Assembly: GCA_015490435.1 (NCBI GenBank)
Contig: WFXV01000158.1
Coordinates: 1-18,745 of the forward strand
Reading direction: 5' to 3'
Source of the DNA: Thermaceae bacterium
GTDB taxonomy: Bacteria > Deinococcota > Deinococci > Deinococcales > Marinithermaceae
Length of the DNA stretch: 18,745 bases
Positions 6,893 to 13,527 of this stretch are shown piece by piece; the first letter of the stretch is position 1, and each line of letters starts with the position of its first letter. Under the pieces are notes generated by a model, which saw only the letters and a program-made list of their open reading frames with translations, searched no databases and was not told the origin of the DNA. The position numbers and the translations under genes were made by a program.

Positions 6893-8197
6893 ATGACGAC
6901 GAAGACGAAGAACGCCCAGAAAAAGCGCGGCGAGGAGAAGCTCGCGAAGCTCTCCTTTCAGGAGCTTTCGAGCAAGATCCTCCCCGAGCTGCACCTGATC
7001 GCCGCCAAGGCCGGCATCGAGAACTACAAGCGGATGAAGAAGGACGAGCTGGTGATGGCCCTCCTGGAGAAGGAGGCCGAAGGGGAGGGCCTTCAGCTCG
7101 CCAAGGGCTACCTGGAGATCAGCCCCGACGGCTACGGCTTCCTCCAGGAGAACGCTTACAACCTTGATTCCCGGAGCGTGATCGTCTCCGCCGGGCTGAT
7201 CAAGCAGTTCGCCCTCAGGAGCGGGGACTACGTGGTGGGCCGGGCGCGGGCGCCCCGGGACAACGAGCGCTACGGCACCCTGATCCGGGTCGAGGCGGTG
7301 AACGGCCTGGACCCGGAGGCGGCCAAGAAGCGCCCCAAGTTCGACGAGCTCATCCCCCAGTTCCCGGACAAGAAGATCAAGCTCGAGACCGATCCGAACG
7401 AGCTCGCCACCCGGGTCATCGACCTGCTCGCGCCCATCGGCCGCGGCCAGCGCGGGCTGATCGTGGCGCCGCCCAAGGCCGGTAAGACCACCCTGCTCAA
7501 GAAGATCGCCCGGGCGGTGGTGCAAAACGAGCCGGACATTAAGGTCATTGTGCTCCTCATCGACGAGCGCCCGGAGGAGGTCACCGACTTCCGGGAGGAG
7601 GTCGAGGGCGTCGAGGTGATCGCGAGCACCTTCGACGAGCCGCCCCAGAACCACATCCGGGTGGCCGAGTTCGTCCACGAGCGGGCAAAGCGCATCGTCG
7701 AGGAAGGCGGGCACGTAATGATCCTCCTCGACTCGATCACCCGCCTGGCGCGGGCCAACAACCTGGTGACCCCGCCCACCGGCCGCACCCTCTCGGGCGG
7801 TCTCGACTCGGCGGCGCTCCACTTCCCGAAAAAGTTCTTGGGCGCGGCCCGGAACATCCGGGGCGGCGGCTCGCTCACCATCCTGGCCACCGCCCTGGTG
7901 GAAACCGGGAGCCGGATGGACGACGTGATCTTCGAGGAGTTCAAGGGCACCGGCAACATGGAGCTCCACCTTTCGCGGAGGCTCGAGGAGCGCCGCATCT
8001 TCCCGGCGATCGACATCCTGAAGTCGGGGACGAGGCGCGAGGAGCTCCTCCTCGGCGAGGAGGCGCTTCACAAGATCTGGCTCCTGCGCAAGGTGCTTGC
8101 CGACATGGATCCTGCCGAGGCGATGGAGATGCTCCTATCGCGCCTTGCCAAGACCAAGTCGAACGCCGAGTTCCTGGCGACTTTGGCGGCGCGCTAG
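6893..8197 (+). CDS. rho: Transcription termination factor Rho
   Basis: The 434-aa product is the hexameric RNA-dependent ATPase/helicase that ends transcription at Rho-dependent sites. The N-terminal domain (1-75) is Lys/Glu-rich. It is followed by the RNA-binding cold-shock-like fold with GYGFLQENAYNLDSRSVIVS near 80-100. The ATPase domain shows the P-loop APPKAGKTTLLKKIA near 190-205, the Walker B region HVMILLDSITRLARANN, and the C-terminal signature DDVIFEEFKGTGNMELHLSR. The length is normal for the family, with a slightly longer basic N-terminus than E. coli Rho. It follows the transaldolase stop by 4 nt with only a modest AAGG ribosome binding site, suggesting coupled translation. I see no autoregulatory attenuator in front of it, unlike enterobacterial rho with its own leader. 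Confidence 0.98.
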   Translation: MTTKTKNAQKKRGEEKLAKLSFQELSSKILPELHLIAAKAGIENYKRMKKDELVMALLEKEAEGEGLQLAKGYLEISPDGYGFLQENAYNLDSRSVIVSAGLIKQFALRSGDYVVGRARAPRDNERYGTLIRVEAVNGLDPEAAKKRPKFDELIPQFPDKKIKLETDPNELATRVIDLLAPIGRGQRGLIVAPPKAGKTTLLKKIARAVVQNEPDIKVIVLLIDERPEEVTDFREEVEGVEVIASTFDEPPQNHIRVAEFVHERAKRIVEEGGHVMILLDSITRLARANNLVTPPTGRTLSGGLDSAALHFPKKFLGAARNIRGGGSLTILATALVETGSRMDDVIFEEFKGTGNMELHLSRRLEERRIFPAIDILKSGTRREELLLGEEALHKIWLLRKVLADMDPAEAMEMLLSRLAKTKSNAEFLATLAAR

Positions 8198-8200
8198 GGG

Positions 8201-8213
8201 TATACTGCCCTTC
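8201..8213 (+). promoter_or_regulatory. Possible promoter -10 for the LysM/M23 gene
   Basis: TATACT at 8201-8206 lies just after the rho stop and predicts a start near 8213. That would give either a leaderless message beginning at the GTG at 8214 or a 15-nt leader carrying GGGGAGGGGG before the GTG at 8229. No good -35 is present at 16-18 bp, so support is limited. Confidence 0.4.
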
Positions 8214-8228
8214 GTGGGGAGGGGGCCC

Positions 8229-9419
8229 GTGACCGGCGGTGGACTGCGCAACTGGATGCTGGCGGGTTTGGTCGCGGGTCTGCCTTTTACGCCGCAGAAG
8301 CTGATCGCCGACTACGCCGCCCAGGTGGGGCGGGTAGAGGTGGTGCTCGAGCCCGAGGCCCGGGTTTGGGACGCGCTTAGCGCGGTCACCGAGGCCCGGG
8401 CCTTGCACACGGTGCGGCCAGGGGAGGCGCTGGCGGCGCTCGCCTCCGCCTACGGGAGCTCGGTGGAGGCGATCAAGAAGGCGAGCGGGCTCAAGACCTG
8501 GCGCATCCAGCCGGGCCAGGAGCTGGTGATCCCCTACCGGGTCGAGCGTGGGGAGGGGCCGCGCCTTCCGCCCGGGGTGCGGCGCTACGTGGTGAAGAAG
8601 GGCGACACCCTCGAGCGGATCGCGAAGCGCTTTGGGCTCAGCGTGCTCGAGCTCGTCTCCGCCAACCCCACCCTGAAGAGCCTCGACCGGATCCCGCTCG
8701 GCGCGACCTTGCTGGTCCCCGAGGGGGAGAAGGGGCGGATCGTGGTGCTCGGTCCGGGGAAGACCCTCGCCGATCTCGCCCGGCAGTACGGGCTCGACGT
8801 CGGCGCCCTGGCCCGGGCCAACGGGGTGAGGGATCCCCTCGAGCTCAAGCCCGGTGACCTGGTGTTGATCCCCGGGGTGCTCGCCCGGGAGGTCTACGCC
8901 GAGCTCGAGAAGAAGCGGGAGGAAGAGCGCCGCCTCGCTGCCGAGCGGCGCCGTCGCTGGCTCGCCGAGCAGGCCCGCCGCAGGGCCCGGCTCAAGCAGG
9001 TGAGCTACCGCCCGGGGAAGGCCTCCCTCAAGGGCTTCCAGTGGCCGCTCACCCGCTTTCGCATCACCAGCTACTACGGCTACCGCCGCATCTGGGTGGC
9101 GGGCAGCAACTTCCACCACGGCATCGACCTCGCCGCCCCCGCCGGGACCCCCATCTACGCCGCCAAGGAGGGCCGGGTGATCTTCGCCGGCTGGGGCTAT
9201 TACTACGGGAGGTACGTCCGCATCGACCACGGCGGGGGCGTCGAAACCCTCTACGCCCACATGCTGCGCCTCGCGGTGCGCCCGGGCCAGTACGTCAAGC
9301 GGGGCCAGGTGATCGGCTACGTCGGTGCCTCGGGTCGCGGGGCCTACGGCGTTCACCTCCACTTCGAGATCCGCGTGGGCGGGCGTACCGTAAACCCCAT
9401 CACCTATCTACCGAGGTAG
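8229..9419 (+). CDS. LysM-containing M23 family peptidoglycan hydrolase
   Basis: The 396-aa product is an envelope-associated murein endopeptidase or an M23-type amidase activator. A short hydrophobic N-terminus (WMLAGLVAGLPF) suggests export. Three LysM peptidoglycan-binding repeats follow at about 58-103, 118-165 and 169-215, then a highly charged Glu/Arg helix, probably coiled coil, at 220-257. The C-terminal LytM/M23 domain (about 280-396) keeps the zinc and catalytic residues: H296 and D300 in HHGID, H344 in LYAHM, and H376/H378 in HLHFE. An active enzyme is therefore likely, unlike EnvC/NlpD-type activators, which usually lose these residues. The start is a choice between in-frame GTGs at 8229 (preferred, GGGGAGGGGG just upstream) and 8214 (would fit a leaderless message). 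pdxS starts 10 nt after its stop, so the two probably share a transcript despite unrelated roles. Confidence 0.92.
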   Translation: MTGGGLRNWMLAGLVAGLPFTPQKLIADYAAQVGRVEVVLEPEARVWDALSAVTEARALHTVRPGEALAALASAYGSSVEAIKKASGLKTWRIQPGQELVIPYRVERGEGPRLPPGVRRYVVKKGDTLERIAKRFGLSVLELVSANPTLKSLDRIPLGATLLVPEGEKGRIVVLGPGKTLADLARQYGLDVGALARANGVRDPLELKPGDLVLIPGVLAREVYAELEKKREEERRLAAERRRRWLAEQARRRARLKQVSYRPGKASLKGFQWPLTRFRITSYYGYRRIWVAGSNFHHGIDLAAPAGTPIYAAKEGRVIFAGWGYYYGRYVRIDHGGGVETLYAHMLRLAVRPGQYVKRGQVIGYVGASGRGAYGVHLHFEIRVGGRTVNPITYLPR

Positions 9420-9429
9420 CGGAGGAGCC

Positions 9430-10314
9430 ATGGAAGCAAAGGGTACGCTCAAGGTCAAGACTGGGTTCGCGGAGATGTTCAAGGGCGGCGTCATCATGGA
9501 CGTCACCACCCCCGAGCAGGCGGAGATCGCCGAGGAGGCGGGGGCGGTGGCGGTGATGGCGCTGGAGCGGGTCCCCGCCGACATCCGCGCCCAGGGCGGG
9601 GTGGCCCGGATGGCCGACCCCAAGAAGATCAAGGAGATCATGGCGGCGGTCAGCATCCCGGTCATGGCCAAGGTCCGGATCGGCCACTTCGCCGAGGCCA
9701 TGATCCTGGAGGCGCTGGGCGTCGACTTCATCGACGAGTCCGAGGTGCTTACCCCGGCCGACGAGGAGCACCACATCGACAAGTGGGCCTTCAAGGTGCC
9801 CTTCGTGAACGGGGCCCGGGACCTCGGTGAGGCCCTCCGCCGGATTGCCGAGGGGGCGGCGATGATCCGCACCAAGGGCGAGGCCGGCACCGGCAACGTG
9901 GTCGAGGCAGTGCGCCACGCCCGGCGGATGTGGAAGCAGATCCGCTGGCTCCAGTCCCTACGGGAGGACGAGCTCCCGGCCGCGGCCAAGGAGCTCCAGG
10001 CTCCCCTGGACTTGGTCAAGTGGGTCCACGAGCACGGCAAGCTCCCGGTGGTGAACTTCGCCGCTGGCGGCGTCGCCACCCCGGCGGACGCGGCCTTGAT
10101 GATGCACCTCGGGATGGAGGGGGTCTTCGTGGGGTCGGGGATCTTCAAGTCCGGCGATCCCAGAAAGCGCGCCCGGGCGATCGTGCGCGCGGTCACCCAC
10201 TACGACGACCCCGAGGTCCTGGCCGAGGTGAGCGAGGACCTGGGCGAGCCCATGGTGGGGATCAACATCGACCTGATCCCCGAGGAGGAGCGGCTCGCAA
10301 AGCGCGGCTGGTAA
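9430..10314 (+). CDS. pdxS: Pyridoxal 5'-phosphate synthase, lyase (synthase) subunit
   Basis: This 294-aa TIM-barrel enzyme makes PLP from ribose 5-phosphate, glyceraldehyde 3-phosphate and ammonia in the DXP-independent vitamin B6 route. It normally forms a dodecamer decorated with PdxT. The catalytic residues sit at the same positions as in Bacillus PdxS: D24 in IMDVTTPEQ, K81 in VMAKVRIGH and K149 in MIRTKGEAGTGN. The C-terminal phosphate site ASGG is replaced here by NFAAGGVATPADA, within normal variation. A clear GGAGGAG ribosome binding site precedes the ATG. It follows the M23 gene by 10 nt. A terminator directly after the stop separates it from pdxT, its glutaminase partner. Confidence 0.98.
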   Translation: MEAKGTLKVKTGFAEMFKGGVIMDVTTPEQAEIAEEAGAVAVMALERVPADIRAQGGVARMADPKKIKEIMAAVSIPVMAKVRIGHFAEAMILEALGVDFIDESEVLTPADEEHHIDKWAFKVPFVNGARDLGEALRRIAEGAAMIRTKGEAGTGNVVEAVRHARRMWKQIRWLQSLREDELPAAAKELQAPLDLVKWVHEHGKLPVVNFAAGGVATPADAALMMHLGMEGVFVGSGIFKSGDPRKRARAIVRAVTHYDDPEVLAEVSEDLGEPMVGINIDLIPEEERLAKRGW

Positions 10315-10327
10315 AAAACGCGCTTGG

Positions 10328-10355
10328 GCGGGGCTTTCGGCCCCGCTTCTTCTTT
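10328..10355 (+). terminator. Intrinsic terminator after pdxS
   Basis: GCGGGGC (10328-10334) pairs with GCCCCGC (10340-10346) around TTTCG and is followed by TTCTTCTTT. It starts 13 nt after the pdxS stop. The broken T-tract suggests partial rather than complete termination before pdxT. Confidence 0.8.
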
Positions 10356-10365
10356 CGCCCTATGA

Positions 10366-10379
10366 GTGAAATATTTCAC
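10366..10379 (+). promoter_or_regulatory. Palindrome GTGAAATATTTCAC upstream of pdxT, candidate regulator site
   Basis: A perfect 14-bp palindrome of the form GTGA-N6-TCAC is framed by GCCCT (10358-10362) and AGGGC (10384-10388), and followed at 10400 by TTCACAAAACC. It resembles the sites of CRP/FNR-family regulators and of Rex. It is centred about 90 bp upstream of the pdxT start. A related copy lies at 11250-11263. The cognate protein is unknown. Confidence 0.5.
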
Positions 10380-10425
10380 GAACAGGGCTGCTTACTCTGT
10401 TCACAAAACCCAGTGCAAAGCACCC

Positions 10426-10454
10426 TTGACGCCCTTCGGGCAAAGCCGCAGGAT
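10426..10454 (+). promoter_or_regulatory. Candidate promoter of pdxT (leaderless)
   Basis: TTGACG (10426-10431) is spaced 17 bp from CAGGAT (10449-10454). The -35 is strong, the -10 weak. The predicted start falls at or next to the pdxT ATG, which suggests a leaderless message, although AGGGGCG just before the ATG could also bind ribosomes. It sits downstream of the pdxS terminator, so pdxT could be transcribed on its own. Confidence 0.5.
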
Positions 10455-10461
10455 AGGGGCG

Positions 10462-11052
10462 ATGATCGGGATTCTGGCGGTCCAGGGCGATTTCCGCGAG
10501 CACGAGCTCATGTTCCAGAAAATGGGCGTCCCTACCCGCCGGGTGCGGAGGGCGGGGGACCTCGCCGGCGTCTCGGGACTGGTGATCCCCGGCGGGGAGT
10601 CCACCACCATCGGAAAGCTGGCCCGGGAGTACGGGGTAGAGGAGGAGGCCCGCCGCCGCTACCAGGAGGGCACGCTCGCCCTCTGGGGCACCTGCGCCGG
10701 GGCGATCTGGCTGGCCCGGGAGATCGAGGGCTACCCCGACCAGCCCCGGCTCGGCGTGCTCGACATGAGCGTGGCCCGGAACGCCTACGGCCGCCAGGTG
10801 GAGTCCTTCGAGACCGACCTTGAGATCGAGGGTTTCGACCGCCCCTTCCACGCGATCTTCATCCGCGCGCCGGTGATCACCCGGGTAGGGGAGGGGCTCC
10901 GGGTGCTCGCTAGCTACCGCGGGGATCCGGTCTTCCTCGCGGGCGAGCGCGCCATGGTGACCACCTTCCACCCCGAGCTCACCGACGACCCCCGGGTGCA
11001 CGCTTCCTTCGTCAAGCTCGCGGAAAAGGGAGTCTCCCTCAAGGCTGGGTAA
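10462..11052 (+). CDS. pdxT: Pyridoxal 5'-phosphate synthase, glutaminase subunit
   Basis: The 196-aa triad glutamine amidotransferase supplies ammonia to PdxS. The catalytic triad is visible as C78 in LWGTCAGAIWLA with H170 and E172 in TTFHPE. PGGEST at 43-48 and the N-terminal GILAVQGDFREH are family signatures. Length is typical. The ATG at 10462 gives the canonical MIGILAVQG start; reading frame continues upstream to a GTG at 10366 but that stretch is regulatory DNA with no family match. The 147-bp gap from pdxS, containing a terminator, a palindrome and a likely promoter, is unusual for a pair whose products act in fixed stoichiometry. It ends in GGGTAAGG, which can pair with the downstream hairpin region. 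Confidence 0.97.
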   Translation: MIGILAVQGDFREHELMFQKMGVPTRRVRRAGDLAGVSGLVIPGGESTTIGKLAREYGVEEEARRRYQEGTLALWGTCAGAIWLAREIEGYPDQPRLGVLDMSVARNAYGRQVESFETDLEIEGFDRPFHAIFIRAPVITRVGEGLRVLASYRGDPVFLAGERAMVTTFHPELTDDPRVHASFVKLAEKGVSLKAG

Positions 11053-11127
11053 GGCCGGGCCCGGCTTGTGCCTGGCCGTGGGTCCTTCCTATCACGGACC
11101 TGCGGTACGCAGGGGAGGTGACGCGAG

Positions 11128-11232
11128 ATGGGCCTCGCTTCGCTCGGGTTTCCTGCCCGCTTTACGGGCTGGCGGGTGGGGGATGCCCCTTACCTGAAAC
11201 CATCTCTTCCAGCCGTGGGAGGGAACAGGTAA
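11128..11232 (+). CDS. Doubtful 34-aa reading frame
   Basis: An ATG at 11128 is preceded by a strong GGGGAGGTGA with good spacing, and the frame runs to TAA at 11230-11232, inside the 3' arm of a terminator. The predicted peptide (starting MGLASLGFPARFTGW, ending AVGGNR) matches nothing I know. A weak promoter, TTGTGC (11066-11071)-N18-TATCAC (11090-11095), would start transcription near 11102. Against a real gene, about 21 of 33 third positions are G or C, well below the neighbouring genes, and the codons coincide with hairpin arms. Confidence 0.15.
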   Translation: MGLASLGFPARFTGWRVGDAPYLKPSLPAVGGNR

Positions 11233-11239
11233 GGGTTTT
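11187..11239 (+). terminator. Compound intrinsic terminator downstream of pdxT
   Basis: A perfect 10-bp stem, CCCTTACCTG (11187-11196) with CAGGTAAGGG (11226-11235), encloses a second helix CTCTTCC/GGGAGGG (11204-11223) and is followed by TTTT. The T-tract is only on the + strand, so it should end pdxT-side transcription. The 5' arm can also pair with GGGTAAGG at the pdxT stop, a layout resembling an attenuator. Confidence 0.75.
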
Positions 11240-11249
11240 GGCTTGTTGC

Positions 11250-11263
11250 GTGAAAAGATTCAC
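11250..11263 (+). promoter_or_regulatory. Second GTGAA-N4-TTCAC palindrome
   Basis: GTGAAAAGATTCAC continues as GAAC, like the copy at 10366, and TTCACAAAAACC follows at 11285 with nearly the same spacing (35 versus 34 bp). It is enclosed by TTGTTGC (11243-11249) and GCAACAA (11272-11278), so it can also form a stem-loop. No gene starts nearby on either strand; it lies behind pdxT and behind asnS. It may be a small dispersed repeat rather than an operator. Confidence 0.45.
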
Positions 11264-11301
11264 GAACTGAGGCAACAAACCACTTTCACAAAAACCAACT
11301 A

Positions 11302-11323
11302 CAAAACAAACTCAGGGCCTGAG
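11302..11323 (-). terminator. Probable asnS terminator
   Basis: On the - strand CTCAG-GCC-CTGAG (11323-11311) is followed by TTTGTTTTGT. The short stem includes the asnS TGA stop codon. The stem is weak by itself, but it is the only T-rich hairpin behind asnS. The stem-loop around 11243-11278 could back it up. Confidence 0.5.
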
Positions 11324-12628
11324 CCGCGTGTAGGTGCGCGGAAAGGGGATCGCTTCGCGCACGTGGGAAAGCCCCGCGATCCAGGCCACGGTGCGCTCGA
11401 GGCCGAGGCCAAAGCCCGCGTGGGGCACGCTCCCGAACTTACGGAGGTCGAGGTACCAGTCGTAGACCTCCTCGGGCAGGCCGCGCTCCTGAATCCGCTT
11501 TTTCAAAAGCTCAAGGTCCCAGATGCGCTCGGAGCCCCCGATGATCTCGCCGTAGCCCTCGGGGGCGAGGAGGTCGTCGTTCAGGACGAGCTCGGGGTCC
11601 TCGGGATCGGGCTGCATGTAGAAGGCCTTGATCTTGGCGGGGTATTTCTCGATGAAGACCGGGCGGTCGAACTGCTTGCTGATCGCGGTCTCGTGGGGGG
11701 CGCCGAAGTCCTCGCCGTAGGGGATGGGCTCGACCCCCTCGTCCTCGGCGATTTTTTCGAGCAGTTCGATCGCTTCCTTATAGGTAAGCCGGGGATAGTC
11801 GCCCTGGGCGGCGGGTTCGAGCTTCTTGGGATCGCGTTCGATGAGCTCGAGCTCCCGCGCCCGGTTTTCGAGCACCCGGGCCACCAGGTAGCTCACGTAC
11901 TCCTCCTGGAGCTTGAGGTTTTCCTCGTGGGTCATAAAGGCAGCCTCGGGCTCGACCATCCAGAACTCAAGCAGGTGCCGCCGGGTTTTCGAGCGCTCGG
12001 CGCGGAACGTGGGCCCAAAGGTGTAGACCCGACCGTAGGCGAGGGCCCCGGCCTCGGCGTAGAGCTGGCCGGACTGGGAGAGGTAGGCCTTTTCCCCGTC
12101 GAAGAGCTCGACCTCGAAAAGCTCGGTGGTGCCCTCCACCGCACTCGGGGTGAGGATGGGGGCGTCGAAGCGGAGGAAGTGGCGCTCTGCGAAGAAGTCG
12201 TGGGTCGCCCGCTCGAGCTCGTCCCGAATCCGCATCACCGCCCAGGGCCGCCGGTGGCGGAGCCAGAGGTGGCGGTGGTCCAGGAGGAAGTCGATCCCGT
12301 GGTCCTTCTTGGTGATGGGGTATTCCTCGAGGGGCTTCGAGATCACCTTCAGGCCGGTGACCTCGAGCTCGTAGCCCCCCGGCGCCCGGGGGTCGGCCTT
12401 GACGCGGCCGGTGAGCTCGAGCGCGGTCTCCTGGGGCAGGTGGTCGGCCTCGCGGAAGGTCTCCTCGTCGACGTTGCCTTTGAAGACCGTGGCCTGCAAG
12501 AATCCGGTGCCGTCCCGGACGATGAGGAAGTGGATCTTCCCCTTGGAGCGGCGGTTAAAGAGCCAGCCGAGGAGCTTCACCTCCTGGCCCTCGTAGCTTG
12601 CGATCTCCTCGATGAACACGCGGCGCAT
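11312..12628 (-). CDS. asnS: Asparaginyl-tRNA synthetase
   Basis: The 438-aa class IIb synthetase charges tRNA-Asn directly. An N-terminal OB-fold anticodon-binding domain (about 1-110, VKLLGWLFNRRSKGKIHFLIVRDG) is followed by the class II catalytic core, with motif 2 FGPTFRAERSKTRRHLLEFW near 204-225 and motif 3 GFGLGLERTVAW near 405-418. The sequence WMVEPEAAFM after motif 2 is typical of AsnRS and distinguishes it from AspRS. No ribosome binding site precedes the ATG. Instead a TAAACT -10 ends 6 nt before it, so the mRNA is probably leaderless. The gene lies 83 bp beyond the end of the hisS operon and may have its own transcript. With this enzyme the cell can make Asn-tRNA without the amidotransferase route. 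Confidence 0.97.
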   Translation of the reverse strand: MRRVFIEEIASYEGQEVKLLGWLFNRRSKGKIHFLIVRDGTGFLQATVFKGNVDEETFREADHLPQETALELTGRVKADPRAPGGYELEVTGLKVISKPLEEYPITKKDHGIDFLLDHRHLWLRHRRPWAVMRIRDELERATHDFFAERHFLRFDAPILTPSAVEGTTELFEVELFDGEKAYLSQSGQLYAEAGALAYGRVYTFGPTFRAERSKTRRHLLEFWMVEPEAAFMTHEENLKLQEEYVSYLVARVLENRARELELIERDPKKLEPAAQGDYPRLTYKEAIELLEKIAEDEGVEPIPYGEDFGAPHETAISKQFDRPVFIEKYPAKIKAFYMQPDPEDPELVLNDDLLAPEGYGEIIGGSERIWDLELLKKRIQERGLPEEVYDWYLDLRKFGSVPHAGFGLGLERTVAWIAGLSHVREAIPFPRTYTRLRP

Positions 12629-12640
12629 GGGGTCAGTTTA
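12629..12640 (-). promoter_or_regulatory. Leaderless -10 element of asnS
   Basis: On the - strand TAAACT (12640-12635) is followed by six bases and then the ATG, so the first transcribed base should be at or next to the start codon. No Shine-Dalgarno is present. The -35 region (around 12658-12663, TCTAAG) is a poor match. Confidence 0.5.
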
Positions 12641-12711
12641 ACGCGGCTTGGTCGGACCTTAGAGTCGTGCCCCGACTCCCGAAACGGCGCAGCCTGGCAC
12701 GAAACATCCGT

Positions 12712-13527
12712 TTACCCAAGCCGCGAGCGGATCGCGTCCAGAAGCTCGAAGAGGCCGCCCTCCTCCGGGGAGGCGACCACCCGGTCGGCGGCCGCCTGCG
12801 CCGCCTCGGAGCCGCCCTTCACCGCGATCCCGAGGCCCGCGACCTCGAGGGCGGAGAGGTCGTTCACCCCGTCGCCCACCATCACCGTGCGTTCCCGCGG
12901 GATGCCGTAGAGTTCGGCGAGCTCGAGGAGGCCGGTACCCTTGTTCCGGTCCTTCGACTTGAGCCCGACGAAGAGCTTCCCCTCGTAGGAGCCGTGGAGC
13001 TCGGTGTGGAAGAGGCCGTCGAGCTCGCGCTCGACCTCGGCCCAGTCCGGCTCGGGCACGCCGGCGAGCCAGACCACGAGCGGCGGCGAGCGGAGCACCG
13101 CCTCCGGTGGGGCGGGAAAGGCGGGGGTGCCGGTCCGCTCCACGTGCCACTCGAGGTAGGCGGGCGGACTCTCGGGCAGGTAGAGCCGGACCCGGCTTTC
13201 GGTGATGATGTCGGCGGGAAGCGGGCGGGCTTTCAGCACGCGGTAGAGGCGCCGGGTGGCCTCCTCGGAAAAGGGGTAGAGGCGCTCGGGGCGGCCTAGG
13301 GCGTCGGCGATCAGGGCGCCGTCGGAGAAGAGGTGCAGGCCCTTCTCGTCGAGCCGGCGGGCCGCCTCCAGGGCGAAGCCCGCTCCCAGGCGTCCGGTGT
13401 TCACCGCGAGCTTGTAGCCCGCGTCCTTTAGCGCCGCGATCACCCTGGGGGCGTCGGGGAGGAAGCGCCCCTCGCGGTCGAGGAGGGTGCCGTCGAGGTC
13501 GAAGGCTACGAGTCCTTTAGGCGCCAT
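12712..13527 (-). CDS. HAD-superfamily hydrolase, Cof type (first of two paralogues)
   Basis: The 271-aa product is a haloacid-dehalogenase-type phosphatase of the Cof (IIB cap) class, probably acting on sugar phosphates or phosphorylated metabolites. Motif I is FDLDGTLLD (nucleophile D10, acid D12), motif II NTGRL near 44, motif III lies in the Lys-rich stretch KSKDRNKGTG near 200, and motif IV is VGDGVNDLSALE near 225. The substrate cannot be predicted. The ATG at 13527 places DLDGT at the usual distance; ten extra upstream codons in frame lie in the preceding gene and lack family similarity. The gene overlaps the end of the second HAD gene by 22 nt and is the last cistron of the hisS operon. 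It has the same length as its neighbour and likely arose by tandem duplication. Confidence 0.9.
   Translation of the reverse strand: MAPKGLVAFDLDGTLLDREGRFLPDAPRVIAALKDAGYKLAVNTGRLGAGFALEAARRLDEKGLHLFSDGALIADALGRPERLYPFSEEATRRLYRVLKARPLPADIITESRVRLYLPESPPAYLEWHVERTGTPAFPAPPEAVLRSPPLVVWLAGVPEPDWAEVERELDGLFHTELHGSYEGKLFVGLKSKDRNKGTGLLELAELYGIPRERTVMVGDGVNDLSALEVAGLGIAVKGGSEAAQAAADRVVASPEEGGLFELLDAIRSRLG

Larger units (their letters stand above)
11053..11240 (+). other. Structured intergenic segment, possible non-coding RNA or pdxT 3' UTR
   Basis: No recognised RNA family. Many hairpins can be read on the + strand: GGCCGGG/CCTGGCC (11053-11077), GGTCC/GGACC (11081-11100), CCTGCG-GTA-CGCAGG, GCCCG-CTTTA-CGGGC and GGGG-ATG-CCCC, then the terminator at 11187-11239. 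GGGTAAGG (11047-11054) could alternatively pair with CCTTACCT (11188-11195), the 5' arm of that terminator. It lacks the signatures of tmRNA, RNase P RNA, SRP RNA and the common riboswitches. It could be a separate small RNA, a regulated 3' UTR, or just a GC-rich spacer. Confidence 0.35.

Noticed and set aside
7941..9362. A 473-codon - strand frame across rho end and the LysM/M23 gene
   Set aside because: Antisense shadow; the + strand encodes three LysM repeats and an intact M23 site.
10366..10461. N-terminal extension of PdxT from the GTG at 10366
   Set aside because: The stretch translates a palindrome and promoter elements, and PdxT proteins begin at MIGILAVQG.
11053..11240. tmRNA, RNase P RNA, SRP RNA or 6S RNA
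   Set aside because: None of the invariant blocks I know for tmRNA, RNase P or SRP RNA is present on either strand. A short resemblance to 6S RNA (GGTCCTTCC) is not backed by the long closed rod-like pairing.
12662..12678. Hairpin GAGTCG/CGACTC between the second-last gene end and asnS
   Set aside because: Six pairs but no T-tract on either strand, so not a convincing terminator for the hisS operon; it may be incidental.
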